Shown: piece by piece, positions 17,118 through 25,566 of the stretch
Position numbering within the stretch: the first letter of the stretch is position 1
Layout of the letters: each line of letters starts with the position of its first letter
Source: Atopobiaceae bacterium
GTDB taxonomy: Bacteria; Actinomycetota; Coriobacteriia; Coriobacteriales; Atopobiaceae
NCBI GenBank assembly: GCA_902834555.1
Contig: CADFJN010000012.1
Span: 1 to 64,000 of the forward strand
Direction of reading: 5' to 3'
DNA length: 64,000 bases
The notes under the pieces: generated by a model
Databases searched by the model: none
Told to the model about the DNA's origin: nothing
What the model saw: the letters and a program-made list of their open reading frames with translations, nothing else
Translations under genes and position numbers: made by a program

Positions 17118-18053
17118 CTACCCTACGCCATGCGCTGCCTGATACTCGAAGCTCCCCAGCTCGTAGGTGCCAAACACGCGCATGCGCTTGAGGTGCATGG
17201 GATCGTCGCCCGGGTGCACCTGCCCGTACTGCGTGGTAAAAGCGAGAAGGAAGCCCGCCTGCTTCACTCCCGCGGGCGCCGCGTCGGAGACGTCGCCAAA
17301 CGGGTAGGCAAAGGCATCGCTCGACTTGAGGATATCCACGGACTGCTTGAGGTCCTCGGAGATCTCGGCAGCGGTAAGGTCGTAGATGCGCCCACCATGG
17401 CCCTTGCCCGAGGTACCCGCGCGGTGCAGGTCGTACGAGTGCGACTGGAAGTCGACGTACGGGCTGGCGTAGTTCGAGAGCTTATCCTGAATGTCGCTGT
17501 CGCTGCAGATGACAAACGAGGTCGCGGGAATCTTGTGGCTCTCGAGCAGCGGGATCGCATAGGTGAGGAAGCCATCGGATCCGTCGTCGAAGGTGAGCAC
17601 CACCGACTTTGCCGGCAGCGAATGGCCACCGTCAATGTACGCGCGCACCTCCGCCCATGACGGGAAGTAGTAGCCGTTCTCGTTGAGCCAAGAGAGCTGC
17701 TGGTCAAGCAGGGTGGTAGAGATGAGGTTCTGATCCTCGGAGGCACCCTCTGGCGGGTTAGCCGCATCGTAGACGTCGTGGTACATGAAGACCGAGATGC
17801 CGTCGTTGTCCCAGCCTCCGTCAACGTCATCCACCACGTGGACGGTGCGCGTGGCCGTGGCCACCATGCCAGCGGAGTCTTCGACGGTATAGGTAACGGT
17901 GTAGTCCCCAAGTGTCGAGGTGTCGACCTCGCCCGTTGCAGTGACCTTGTCCGTAATCATGCCGTCGGTGCGGTCGTGCGCGTAGCAGCCGCCGTCCACG
18001 TAATCCTCGCCGCGCTTGACGTAGGTGTCCGCGCTGCCCCCCAGCGTCATCAC
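17118..18053 (-). pseudogene. Polysaccharide deacetylase, C-terminal part of a gene split by an in-frame TAG
   Basis: These 311 codons encode an Ig-like domain (first 75 residues, ending DYTVTYTVEDSAG) and a NodB deacetylase domain. NodB motifs are LTFDDGSDGF (motif 1), the HSYDLH metal pair (motif 2) and AYPFGDVS (motif 3). Such enzymes remove acetyl groups from peptidoglycan or other envelope polysaccharides outside the cell. This piece has no signal sequence, and its GTG start has no ribosome site. Thirteen further sense codons continue upstream in the same frame to a TAG at 18093-18095. Beyond that, the frame is the anchored gene at 18093-18545. The original protein was one membrane-anchored deacetylase. 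Sequencing error or suppression of the amber codon are alternatives to inactivation. Confidence 0.8.
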
Positions 18054-18092
18054 GATGCTGCCGTCATTCTCGAGAACAGTGGCCTGCGTGGC

Positions 18093-18545
18093 CTAGCCCG
18101 CATCCTGCGAGAAATCCGTTCCCTGCTCGCCCTGCGTAGCGGAAGCATCGCCGCTTCCAGAGCCGCCAAGGGACGGCAGCGCCAGCCCCGCTCCTCCACG
18201 GGCAACCACAATGCCAACGACAAGCGCGGCTACGCAGGCAACGGCGATGATGATTCCACGGCGCACGGCACGGGAGCGCTGCTCCTTGCGGTGACGCTCG
18301 GCGTACGCACGGGCTTGCTCGGCCCTGGCGGGAGGCTGCGTGCGATACCCGTCCCCGGGGCGCAGCACGCGCACGTCACCTGCCGGCTGGCGAAGACGCT
18401 GCCCGCGCTGCTGCACGCGCCTCTGGCCGTCGCTCGCGGAACCGGAGCCGGCGACCTTCTCGACCGGATCCTCTGGCACGTAGCGCGAAACGCGAATGTC
18501 GTCACGCTCGACGCGGCCCCTGTAGTTGTTCTCCCTGTTTGCCAT
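18093..18545 (-). pseudogene. N-terminal anchor part of the split polysaccharide deacetylase
   Basis: These 150 codons encode a basic cytoplasmic segment, an Arg-rich linker (RHRKEQRSRAVRRG), one transmembrane helix at about residues 97-118, and a Gly/Ser-rich extracytoplasmic linker that stops abruptly at TAG. The codons after the TAG remain in frame and open directly into the Ig-like and NodB domains at 17118-18053. A linker ending without a domain, together with an exact frame match, points to a nonsense mutation in one gene of 476 codons (475 residues if the TAG is read as sense). The ATG at 18545 has a moderate GGTGATGG site. Confidence 0.75.
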
Positions 18546-18685
18546 GAGCCATCACCAATCCGATTGAGACCGCCCAACACGGCCTTCTCGACCTTAAAGG
18601 ATAGCAAAGCCCGTAGTCTACAATTGAAGCCCCCGCGCCCGCCACGGGGCGCACACCACGCAACGGTCTCGTCGAGAGGGGCACC

Positions 18686-19933
18686 ATGCCCAAGGTAAGC
18701 ATCATCGTTCCCGTCTACAACACCCAAGAGACGCTGCGCAGGTGCGTCGACAGCATCCTGGGGCAGGAGTACCGCGACTTCGAGCTCATCCTTGCAGACG
18801 ACGGCAGCACGGACTCCTCGCCCGCCCTTTGCGACGAGTACGCCGAGAAGGACGACCGCGTGCGCGTGCTCCACAAGGAGAACTCCGGCGTCTCGGACAC
18901 GCGCAACAAGGCGCTTGATGCCGCGCAAGGCGAGTATGTGCAGTTTCTCGACTCGGATGACTGGATTGCCCCCGAGGCCACGCGCCTTCTCGTGCGCGCC
19001 ATAGAGGACAACGACTGCGACATGGTCATCGCGGACTTCTACCGCGTGATTGGCAGCAAGGTCTCGCGCAAGGGCGACATTGACGCCGAGGGCGTCCTCT
19101 CGCGCGAGGAGTTTGGCGACTACATGATCCAGAACCCCTCGGACTTCTACTTTGGCGTTGTGTGGAACAAGCTCTACCGCCGCGACATCATCGAGAAGTA
19201 CCAGCTGCGCATGGACGTCACACTCAGCTGGTGCGAGGACTTCATCTTCAACATGGAGTACGAGCTGCACTGCAAGCGCATCTACCCGCTGCAGGTACCC
19301 GTCTACTACTACGTGCGAACCAGGGGCTCGCTGGCCAGTCAGGGCGCCAATCCTGCCAAGGTCGTCCAGATGAAGCTCAACGTGATTGAGTACTACAACG
19401 ACTTCTACAAGCAGGTCTTTGACGAGGAGGACTACCGCGCACGCCGCCCTGACATCTACCGCTTCTACATCGAGTCCGCCGGAGACGGCGACATCATGCC
19501 GTGGCAGCGCTCGGCCAAGCTGGGCGAGGAGCGCGTGCCCGTCTACGTGAATCCCGAGATGGATGCCGATGCGCTTCTCGGCCTGTACTTCGAGGAGAAG
19601 CTGGTCGAGAGGAACCTCGAGCTTGTGGCTGCACGGTTTGACCTCACCCCGCGTGACGTGCGACTCCTTGCGTTCGTGCGGCTTGGCACGGTCTTCTCAG
19701 GCCGAGAGGAGCTGGCGGACTACTGTGGCTTCTCTACGCTCCAGCTAGCACGCACGCTGCAGCGCCTGCAGTCAAAGCGCCTGGTCACCGTGGAGACGCG
19801 CGTAGAACGCGCGGATGCGGGTGACGAGGCCGCGCGGCCGTTGTTGCCGCGGCACCCGGTGCCATCGCGGCCACCGGGGCAACGAAGACCAAGCTCCTCC
19901 TGGTCACGCCCACCGAGCAGGCGCAGCCCGTGA
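18686..19933 (+). CDS. Family 2 glycosyltransferase fused to a MarR-like winged helix (frameshifted 3' end)
   Basis: The GT-A domain starts at residue 1 (VSIIVPVYNTQETL), with DDGSTDSS near residue 38 and a DSDD metal motif near residue 90. After about residue 310, the protein changes to a MarR-like helix-turn-helix: FDLTPRDVRLLAFVRLG, then REELADYCGF and TLQRLQSKRLVTVE. The last 35 residues are low-complexity Arg/Pro/Ser. A different frame is open from 19825 to 20064 and encodes a sensible continuation (LLLVTPTEQAQPVMEAIVQAL, then a helical tail). A 1-base deletion near 19825-19850 would restore a MarR-like C-terminus of about 75 residues. The glycosyltransferase part is intact. Its acceptor is unknown, probably an envelope glycan. 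Confidence 0.82.
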   Translation: MPKVSIIVPVYNTQETLRRCVDSILGQEYRDFELILADDGSTDSSPALCDEYAEKDDRVRVLHKENSGVSDTRNKALDAAQGEYVQFLDSDDWIAPEATRLLVRAIEDNDCDMVIADFYRVIGSKVSRKGDIDAEGVLSREEFGDYMIQNPSDFYFGVVWNKLYRRDIIEKYQLRMDVTLSWCEDFIFNMEYELHCKRIYPLQVPVYYYVRTRGSLASQGANPAKVVQMKLNVIEYYNDFYKQVFDEEDYRARRPDIYRFYIESAGDGDIMPWQRSAKLGEERVPVYVNPEMDADALLGLYFEEKLVERNLELVAARFDLTPRDVRLLAFVRLGTVFSGREELADYCGFSTLQLARTLQRLQSKRLVTVETRVERADAGDEAARPLLPRHPVPSRPPGQRRPSSSWSRPPSRRSP

Positions 19934-20155
19934 TGGAGGCCATCGTGCAGGCGCTTCGCGACTGCGACCGCGTGCGCTGCTCATCCATGGACGAGGACGA
20001 GGCCAACCGCTACAGGAGCGACCGCATGAAGGCGCTCGAGAGCATCCGGCGCACCCTGGCGTAGGGCGCCAGCACTTCTCGGCGCGGGGCTCTTATCGGC
20101 ATCGTTTTGGCTTGGGCCGGTCGCGCGGGATTCCCGCACGGCCGGCCCGCTTGTC

Positions 20156-20293
20156 ACACATTCGGGATGCGATTGTGTATCGACCTGCGCGCGATACCGG
20201 ATCGGGTGCGAACGTGTATCTTGGCGCTACACATTCGGCGCCCAAACCTGTATCAACCTGCGCGCGATACAACTTCGGATGCGAATCTGTAGC
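20156..20293. repeat. Array B of ATTCG/GTATC short hairpins
   Basis: Four units resemble array A. ACACATTCGGGATGCG starts at 20156, and related units begin near 20195, 20228 and 20266. They are separated by GTATCGACCTGCGCGCGATAC-like spacers. A separate GC-rich hairpin (GGGCCGGTCGCG... CGGCCGGCCC, 20114-20149) precedes the array. It lies between the convergent glycosyltransferase and lactate dehydrogenase genes. No gene is visible in 20065-20350. Confidence 0.75.
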
Positions 20294-20350
20294 GCAGGCA
20301 CCCAGCACGGCGCCGTTTACGCACCGCATCAGGCACCGAGAAGCCCTTCC

Positions 20351-21331
20351 CTACTCCTGTGTGGGAACCTCGGGCATGACCTGATCAACGTAGCCGCGGA
20401 TGATCGAGCAGGAGTTGCGCATGGCGCGGCGCTCGTCGTAGGAGAGGTCAATCTCGAGCACGGCATCGATGCCGTTGGAGCCCACGATGCAGGGCGTACC
20501 TGCAGAGATGCCACTCTCACCGTACTCGCCCTCGAGGTGCACCGAGAGGGGCAGCATGCGCTTCTCGTTGTGCAGGACGGCGGTGATAATCTCGGCGACA
20601 ACTGAGGCGATGCCAAACTCGGTGCAGCCCTTGCCACCCACTATCTTGCTGCCAGACTCCTTGACCATGCGCTTGACCTCGTCGAAGTCGATGTTGGTGC
20701 CGGAGTGGTGGTTCATCGCGAGGTACTCGCGCAGCGTGATTGAGCCAACGGTCACGTGCGAGGTGGGGATGAACGAGGAGTCGCCATGCTCGCCCATGCA
20801 GAAGGCCTGAATCTGCTTGGCGTCGACGTCGATGATGCCAGAGAGGATGCGGCGCAGTCGCACGGAGTCGAGCGCGGTGCCGGTGCCAAAGACGTGCTCG
20901 CGCGGCAGGCCAAGGTTGCGGTACAGGTACTCGGTCACGATATCGGCGGGGTTGGAGACGCTCAGCACGATGCCGTTGAAGCCGGAGTCGCGCACGGGGC
21001 CAACGATGCCCTCGAGCACCTTCATGGTGCCGCCGAGCATGTCGAGGCGCGTCTCGCCAGGCCTGCGGCTGCGACCGGCGGTAAGGACGATGAAGTGGGC
21101 GTCCGCGCAGTCCGCGTAGTCGCCAACGCGGATGGTGAACGAGTCGCCCATGCCCGAGGCAAGGTCCTCAAGGTCCATGACCTGGGCCTCTGCAGCCTCA
21201 CGGTTGACGTCGAGAAACACGATCTCGTTCACGAGGTGGCGAAACATCAGGCACAGTGCAACGTGGCTGCCAACGCGCCCGGCGCCGATAATGACAACCT
21301 TGCGCGTCTGAAATGGCTTCTCAATGGGCAT
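20351..21331 (-). CDS. ldh: L-lactate dehydrogenase
   Basis: This 326-residue member of the lactate/malate dehydrogenase family has a Rossmann motif (VVIIGAGRVGSHVA, residues 11-24), a NAD-specific Asp (FLDVNR) and a catalytic His in FCMGEHGDSSF. The substrate-specificity loop reads TAGRSRRPGETR. It reduces pyruvate to L-lactate to regenerate NAD during fermentation. A loop with Arg and Ser where lactate enzymes have Gln leaves some doubt whether another 2-hydroxy acid is used. AAGGAGG precedes the ATG at 21331. The gene ends facing the hairpin array. Confidence 0.82.
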   Translation of the reverse strand: MPIEKPFQTRKVVIIGAGRVGSHVALCLMFRHLVNEIVFLDVNREAAEAQVMDLEDLASGMGDSFTIRVGDYADCADAHFIVLTAGRSRRPGETRLDMLGGTMKVLEGIVGPVRDSGFNGIVLSVSNPADIVTEYLYRNLGLPREHVFGTGTALDSVRLRRILSGIIDVDAKQIQAFCMGEHGDSSFIPTSHVTVGSITLREYLAMNHHSGTNIDFDEVKRMVKESGSKIVGGKGCTEFGIASVVAEIITAVLHNEKRMLPLSVHLEGEYGESGISAGTPCIVGSNGIDAVLEIDLSYDERRAMRNSCSIIRGYVDQVMPEVPTQE

Positions 21332-21396
21332 TGCTTTCCTCCTTGATGGACGGACAACTACTGTGCAACTACTCACCAAGGGGAAATAATACGTCA

Positions 21397-21433
21397 CGAA
21401 AAAGAGAGCGGGCGGTCTCGCGACCGTCCGCTC
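21397..21433 (-). terminator. Rho-independent terminator downstream of ettA
   Basis: Read on the minus strand, a 12-bp stem with arms 21406-21417 and 21422-21433 (GAGCGGACGGTC in the 5' arm) is followed by a T-rich tract at 21397-21405. It lies about 80 bp past the ettA stop, beyond a separate 31-bp palindrome. Confidence 0.75.
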
Positions 21434-21480
21434 GCCGACTTGTTTGAATGAGTCGGGGAACTGCTTTCGGCAGCCCGTGA

Positions 21481-21511
21481 ATGAGACAAAGGGACTGTCC
21501 CTTTGTCTCAT
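21481..21511. repeat. 31-bp perfect palindrome, copy 1 (GAGACAAAGGGAC family)
   Basis: The arms ATGAGACAAAGGGAC and GTCCCTTTGTCTCAT flank a single central T. Its last base is also the last base of the ettA stop codon. An identical palindrome lies at 59891-59921, again at the stop codon of a minus-strand gene. Confidence 0.9.
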
Positions 21512-23190
21512 TAGTCGCGGGTGAGTTTGCGGTGCAGGCGGTGGGGCTTGGACGCCTCCGGGCCCAGGCGACGCTCACGGTCGGCCTGGTAGGCCTCGAA
21601 GTTGCCCTCGAACCAGTGCCAGCTGCCGGGGTTCTCGTCCGTGCCCTCCCAGGCCAGGATGTGCGTGGCCACGCGGTCGAGGAACCAGCGGTCGTGGCTC
21701 GTGACCACCGAGCAGCCGGGGAAGCGCTCGAGCGCGTCCTCGAGGCTCTCGCTCGTCTCGGTGTCAAGGTCGTTGGTGGGCTCGTCCAGAAGCAGGAGGT
21801 TTCCGCCCTGGCGAAGGGTAAGGGCCAGGTTCAGGCGGTTCCTCTCGCCACCGGAGAGCACGCCGGCAGGCTTCTGCTGGTCCGTGCCCTTGAAGCCAAA
21901 GGTCGCCACGTAGGCGCGGCTGGGGATCTCCGTGTCGCCCACGGTGATGTAGTCGTTGCCGTCAGAGACAACCTCCCAGACGCTCTTCTTGGGGTCGATG
22001 CCTTCTCGCATCTGGTCCACGTAGGAAAGCTTGACTGTCTCGCCCAACTCCAGCGTGCCCGAGGAGGGCTGCTCCTGGCCCACGATCATCTTGAAGAGTG
22101 TGGTCTTACCCACGCCGTTGGGGCCAATCACGCCCACGATTCCGTTGCGCGGCAGGTCAAAGGAGAGGTCGTCGATAAGCACGCGGTCGCCAAACGCCTT
22201 GGTGAGATGCTCCACCGTAAGCACCTTGGCGCCCAGGCGCGGGCCCACGGGAATCTGAATCTCGGAGAAGTCGAGCTTCTTGGTGGCCCTTGCCTCGGCC
22301 TCCATCTGCTCGTAGCGCTCCAGGCGCGCGCGGTTCTTGGCCTGGCGCGCCTTAGGGCTCTGGCGCACCCACTCGAGCTCGGAGCGCATCTTCTTTGCGC
22401 GCTTGGCGTTCTCGCGACCCTCGGCCTCCAGGCGGGCGGCCTTCTTCTCCAGGTAGGTGGAGTAGTTGCCCTCGTAGGGGTAGAGCTGGCCGCGATCCAC
22501 CTCGCAGATCCAGCCCGCCACGTCGTTCAGGAAGTAGCGGTCGTGCGTGACGGCCATGACGGCACCGGGGTAGTTGTGCAGGAACTGCTCGAGCCACAGC
22601 ACGCTCTCGGCGTCCAGGTGGTTGGTGGGCTCGTCGAGAAGGAGCAGGTCAGGCGCCTCGAGCAGCAGGCGGCACAGGGCCACGCGGCGCCGCTCGCCTC
22701 CGGAGAGCTGGGTCACCGGGGCGTCCGGGTCTGGGCACTGAAGGGCGTCCATGGCCTGCGAGAGCTGGGAGTCCAGGTCCCAGCCATTGGCGGCGTCGAT
22801 CTCGTCCTGGAGGCGGCCCATCTCGGCCATGAGGGCGTCAAAGTCCGCGTCGGAGCTCGCCATCTCCTCGCCAATCTGGTTGAAGCGGTTGACCTTGGCG
22901 ATCACGTCCGAGAAGGCCATCTCGATGTTCTCGCGCACGGTCTTGTCCTCATCGAGGGGCGGTTCCTGCTGGAGAAGCCCCACCGTGTAGCCCGGCGTAA
23001 GGCGGGCCTCGCCGTTGGAGACGTCCTCGAGGCCGGCCATGACCTTGAGAAGCGTTGACTTGCCCATGCCGTTGGGGCCAACCACACCGATCTTGGCACC
23101 GGGATAGACGCCCACGGTGACGTCGTCGAGAATGACCTTCTCGCCCACGACCTTGCGGGCCTTGTACATCTGGTACACGAACTCTGCCAT
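21511..23190 (-). CDS. ettA: ABC-F ATPase, energy-dependent translational throttle protein
   Basis: This 559-residue protein has two ABC modules: Walker A GPNGMGKST (near residue 40) and GPNGVGKTT (near 350), with signatures LSGGERRR and LSGGERNR. It has no membrane segments. The charged linker (EKKAARLEAEGRENAKRAKKM) and the length match EttA, which binds the ribosomal E site and gates elongation according to ATP/ADP. GGAGCAGC precedes the ATG. It is monocistronic, with a palindrome at the stop and a terminator beyond. Confidence 0.93.
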   Translation of the reverse strand: MAEFVYQMYKARKVVGEKVILDDVTVGVYPGAKIGVVGPNGMGKSTLLKVMAGLEDVSNGEARLTPGYTVGLLQQEPPLDEDKTVRENIEMAFSDVIAKVNRFNQIGEEMASSDADFDALMAEMGRLQDEIDAANGWDLDSQLSQAMDALQCPDPDAPVTQLSGGERRRVALCRLLLEAPDLLLLDEPTNHLDAESVLWLEQFLHNYPGAVMAVTHDRYFLNDVAGWICEVDRGQLYPYEGNYSTYLEKKAARLEAEGRENAKRAKKMRSELEWVRQSPKARQAKNRARLERYEQMEAEARATKKLDFSEIQIPVGPRLGAKVLTVEHLTKAFGDRVLIDDLSFDLPRNGIVGVIGPNGVGKTTLFKMIVGQEQPSSGTLELGETVKLSYVDQMREGIDPKKSVWEVVSDGNDYITVGDTEIPSRAYVATFGFKGTDQQKPAGVLSGGERNRLNLALTLRQGGNLLLLDEPTNDLDTETSESLEDALERFPGCSVVTSHDRWFLDRVATHILAWEGTDENPGSWHWFEGNFEAYQADRERRLGPEASKPHRLHRKLTRD

Positions 23191-23508
23191 TGCTGCTCCT
23201 GTCTGGGGCCAAACGTGCCCTTGGGTGAGGGGTGCCGCATGCGGCGAGAAGGGCTCGCCACGGGCGTGTGTATGCTCCCATTCTACGGGAGGGCGTGTGG
23301 GCGACCCCGCGGGCGGCGGCGCACGGGGCCGCGCCCTTCAACGTTTATGCACAATCGGATGCCGCTGCATGCCTAAAACCTGCGGTTTCGCCCATGCGTG
23401 CATCTTTTTTGTTACTACCGGTGGCACAATCGAGGCTGATGGGATACACCTGTACGGCCGCGACCGCTCTGACGGCGGGCATGGTGCAAAGAGAACTGAG
23501 GGGGATTC
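23191..23508. other. Intergenic region between divergent ettA and pyrophosphatase genes
   Basis: These 318 bp should hold both promoters. I see no ORF with a ribosome site, no repeat shared with other spacers and no clear riboswitch. A short T-rich run (near 23402-23411) follows a weak TGCATGC/GCGTGCA stem, but no plus-strand gene ends here, so I do not call a terminator. Confidence 0.5.
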
Positions 23509-25170
23509 ATGCCAGAGGCAATCCGCAAGGTCAACGTTATCGGCCACCTGCATCCGGACACGGACAGCATCTGCGCCGCCATTTCCTACGCTTACCTCAA
23601 GAACCAGATCGATGAGCCGATCTACGAGGCAAGGCGCGCAGGCACCCTCAACCGCGAGACGGCATTTGTGCTCAAACACTTTGGCTTCGAGGAGCCGCCG
23701 CTCATCACCTCGGTAACGCCGCAGATCAAGGACATCGTGGTGCAAAAGCAGCCCGGCATCGACGCCGAGATGAGCCTCTTCGCCGCCTGGAACATGATGC
23801 AGGACACCAAGGTGGATACGCTCTGCATCACCGATGAGGACAAGCACCTCGAAGGCCTCATCGCGGTGAAGGACGTTGCCAACGCGAACATGGACATCTT
23901 CGACACCGCCATGCTCTCCGAGGCCCAGACCTCCTACAAGAACATCATCGAGACGCTCAATGGCACGCTGCTTCTGGGCGACCCCAACGGCCGCGTGACC
24001 AAGGGCAACGTGCGCGTGGGCACCACACCCGAGATGATGGAGGACACCATCAAGGCCGGCGACATCGTGCTGGTCACCAACCGCTACGAGACGCAGCAGT
24101 TCGCCGTCGAGTGCGACGCCGGGTGCCTGGTCATCTGCTGCGGTGCCAACGTGTCCAAGCGCGTCATTGCCTCCGCCGAGCGCCACGGCCGCACCATCAT
24201 CACCACGCCGTACGACACCTTCGCCGCCGCGCGTCTCATCGGCATGTCCGTGCCAGTGCGCGCCAAGATGCTGCGCAAGGGCATCCTGCAGTTCTCGGTC
24301 AACACGTCCGTGGACGACGCGCGCAAGATCATGGCAAAGTCGCGTCACCGCTTCTTCCCCGTCATCGACGAGGACGGCTCCTACTTTGGCCTGGTGAGCT
24401 CGCCCAACCTCATCAACATCAAGCGCAAGCACGTCATTCTCGTCGATCACTCCGAGCGTTCGCAGGCCGTGGACGGCCTTGACCAGGCCGAGATCATGGA
24501 GATTCTCGACCACCACCGCATTGGCACCATCGAGACTAACGCACCCGTCTACTACCGCGCCGAGCCCGTTGGCTGCACCTGCACGATCATCTACAGCGCC
24601 TACGCCGAGGCCGGCGTGGAGATCCCGCCCAATATTGCGGGCCTCATGCTCTCGGCCATTCTCTCCGACACGCTCACGTTCCGCTCCCCCACCTGCACGG
24701 CCAAGGACCGTCACGCTGCCGAGGAGCTGGCCAAGATCTGCGGCGAGGACATCGAGACGTACGCCGACTCGATGTTCGAGGCCGGTGCCGACCTCACTGG
24801 CCGCACCGCCGAGGAGGTCTTCTACCAGGACTTCAAGGTCTTCAGCCGCGGCAACGCCAAGTTTGGCGTGGGCCAGGGCAGCTACATGACAAAGAATAGC
24901 CGCGTGGCTGCCGAGAACCTCGTGCGGCCGTTCCTCGCCGAGGCCGCCAAGGCCGAGGAGCTGCCCATGATCTTCTACATGTTCACCGACGTTAAGTCGC
25001 AGAGCACCGACCTCATGATCTACGGCAACGGCGCCGAGGACGTGGTGGCGCAGGCCTTTGACGTAAAGCCCAAGGACGGAATGGCGCTGCTCAAGGGCGT
25101 TGTGAGCCGCAAGAAGCAAATCATCCCGCCCATCATGGCAACGCTCCAGAAGATTGACGAGGACGACTAG
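23509..25170 (+). CDS. Manganese-dependent inorganic pyrophosphatase with CBS-DRTGG regulatory insert
   Basis: This 553-residue family II pyrophosphatase has an N-terminal DHH-family half with VIGHLHPDTDSI (residues 10-21) and a DHH motif EILDHHRIG near residue 329. The C-terminal DHHA2 domain contains the SRKKQI motif. Between the two halves lies an insert of about 200 residues with paired CBS domains and a DRTGG domain, typical of adenylate-regulated CBS-PPases. It hydrolyses pyrophosphate to phosphate and is expected to be inhibited by AMP or ADP and activated by ATP or diadenosine polyphosphates. GAGGGGG precedes the ATG. The gene is followed by a 17-bp tandem repeat and hairpin array C. 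Confidence 0.9.
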   Translation: MPEAIRKVNVIGHLHPDTDSICAAISYAYLKNQIDEPIYEARRAGTLNRETAFVLKHFGFEEPPLITSVTPQIKDIVVQKQPGIDAEMSLFAAWNMMQDTKVDTLCITDEDKHLEGLIAVKDVANANMDIFDTAMLSEAQTSYKNIIETLNGTLLLGDPNGRVTKGNVRVGTTPEMMEDTIKAGDIVLVTNRYETQQFAVECDAGCLVICCGANVSKRVIASAERHGRTIITTPYDTFAAARLIGMSVPVRAKMLRKGILQFSVNTSVDDARKIMAKSRHRFFPVIDEDGSYFGLVSSPNLINIKRKHVILVDHSERSQAVDGLDQAEIMEILDHHRIGTIETNAPVYYRAEPVGCTCTIIYSAYAEAGVEIPPNIAGLMLSAILSDTLTFRSPTCTAKDRHAAEELAKICGEDIETYADSMFEAGADLTGRTAEEVFYQDFKVFSRGNAKFGVGQGSYMTKNSRVAAENLVRPFLAEAAKAEELPMIFYMFTDVKSQSTDLMIYGNGAEDVVAQAFDVKPKDGMALLKGVVSRKKQIIPPIMATLQKIDEDD

Positions 25171-25233
25171 CGATTCTCGTCTGCGCTTGATGCCGCCCCG
25201 GCCGCCGACATGCTGGCGACCGGGGCGGCTGCT

Positions 25234-25295
25234 TTTCTCGGCGCGAGGCCCTTCTCGGCGTGAGGTCCTTCTCGGCGTGAAGTCCTTCTCGGCAC
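25234..25295. repeat. 17-bp tandem repeat built on CTTCTCGGCG
   Basis: Units at 25234, 25251, 25268 and a partial at 25285 have the core CTTCTCGGCGTGAGGTC. They lie directly downstream of the pyrophosphatase gene and abut array C. The core contains the heptamer CTTCTCG that is frequent throughout the window. Confidence 0.8.
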
Positions 25296-25453
25296 CCGAA
25301 TGTGTGACGTTTCGATACACATTCGGGCGCCAAATGTGTAGCGACCTGCGCGGGATACAGGTTCGGAGTCAAACGTGTATCGGATCGCCACACATTCGGG
25401 CCTCGAATGTGTATCAACCTGCACGGGATACAGGTTCGGCAACGAATGTGTGA
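25295..25453. repeat. Array C of ATTCG/GTATC short hairpins
   Basis: About four to five units resemble arrays A and B. They include ACACATTCGGGCGCC at 25317, ACAGGTTCGGAGTC at 25357, ACACATTCGGGCCTCG at 25390 and ACAGGTTCGGCAACG at 25430. GTATCAACCTGCACGGGATAC-type spacers lie between them. The array fills the gap upstream of purL. Confidence 0.8.
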
Positions 25454-25566
25454 CAGGCACGCCACCTTCCGGCGCCGGCGCTCCGGCTGCCGTAGAATGG
25501 TGAGCGGTCCTTTGGCGCCGCACCCGCGGCGCGCCCAGCCCACACCCAGCATGAAAGGTGGCCTCG

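Noticed and set aside
19825..19850. Programmed -1 ribosomal frameshift in the glycosyltransferase gene
   Set aside because: No slippery heptamer or clear downstream stimulator is visible; a 1-base deletion or assembly error is simpler.
20093..20329. Small frames within array B and similar ones in arrays A and C
   Set aside because: Their protein sequence is only the translation of the hairpin repeats.
2076..25453. CRISPR arrays at the three ATTCG repeat clusters
   Set aside because: Units are self-complementary and degenerate, spacers are also related to each other, and no cas gene is in the window.
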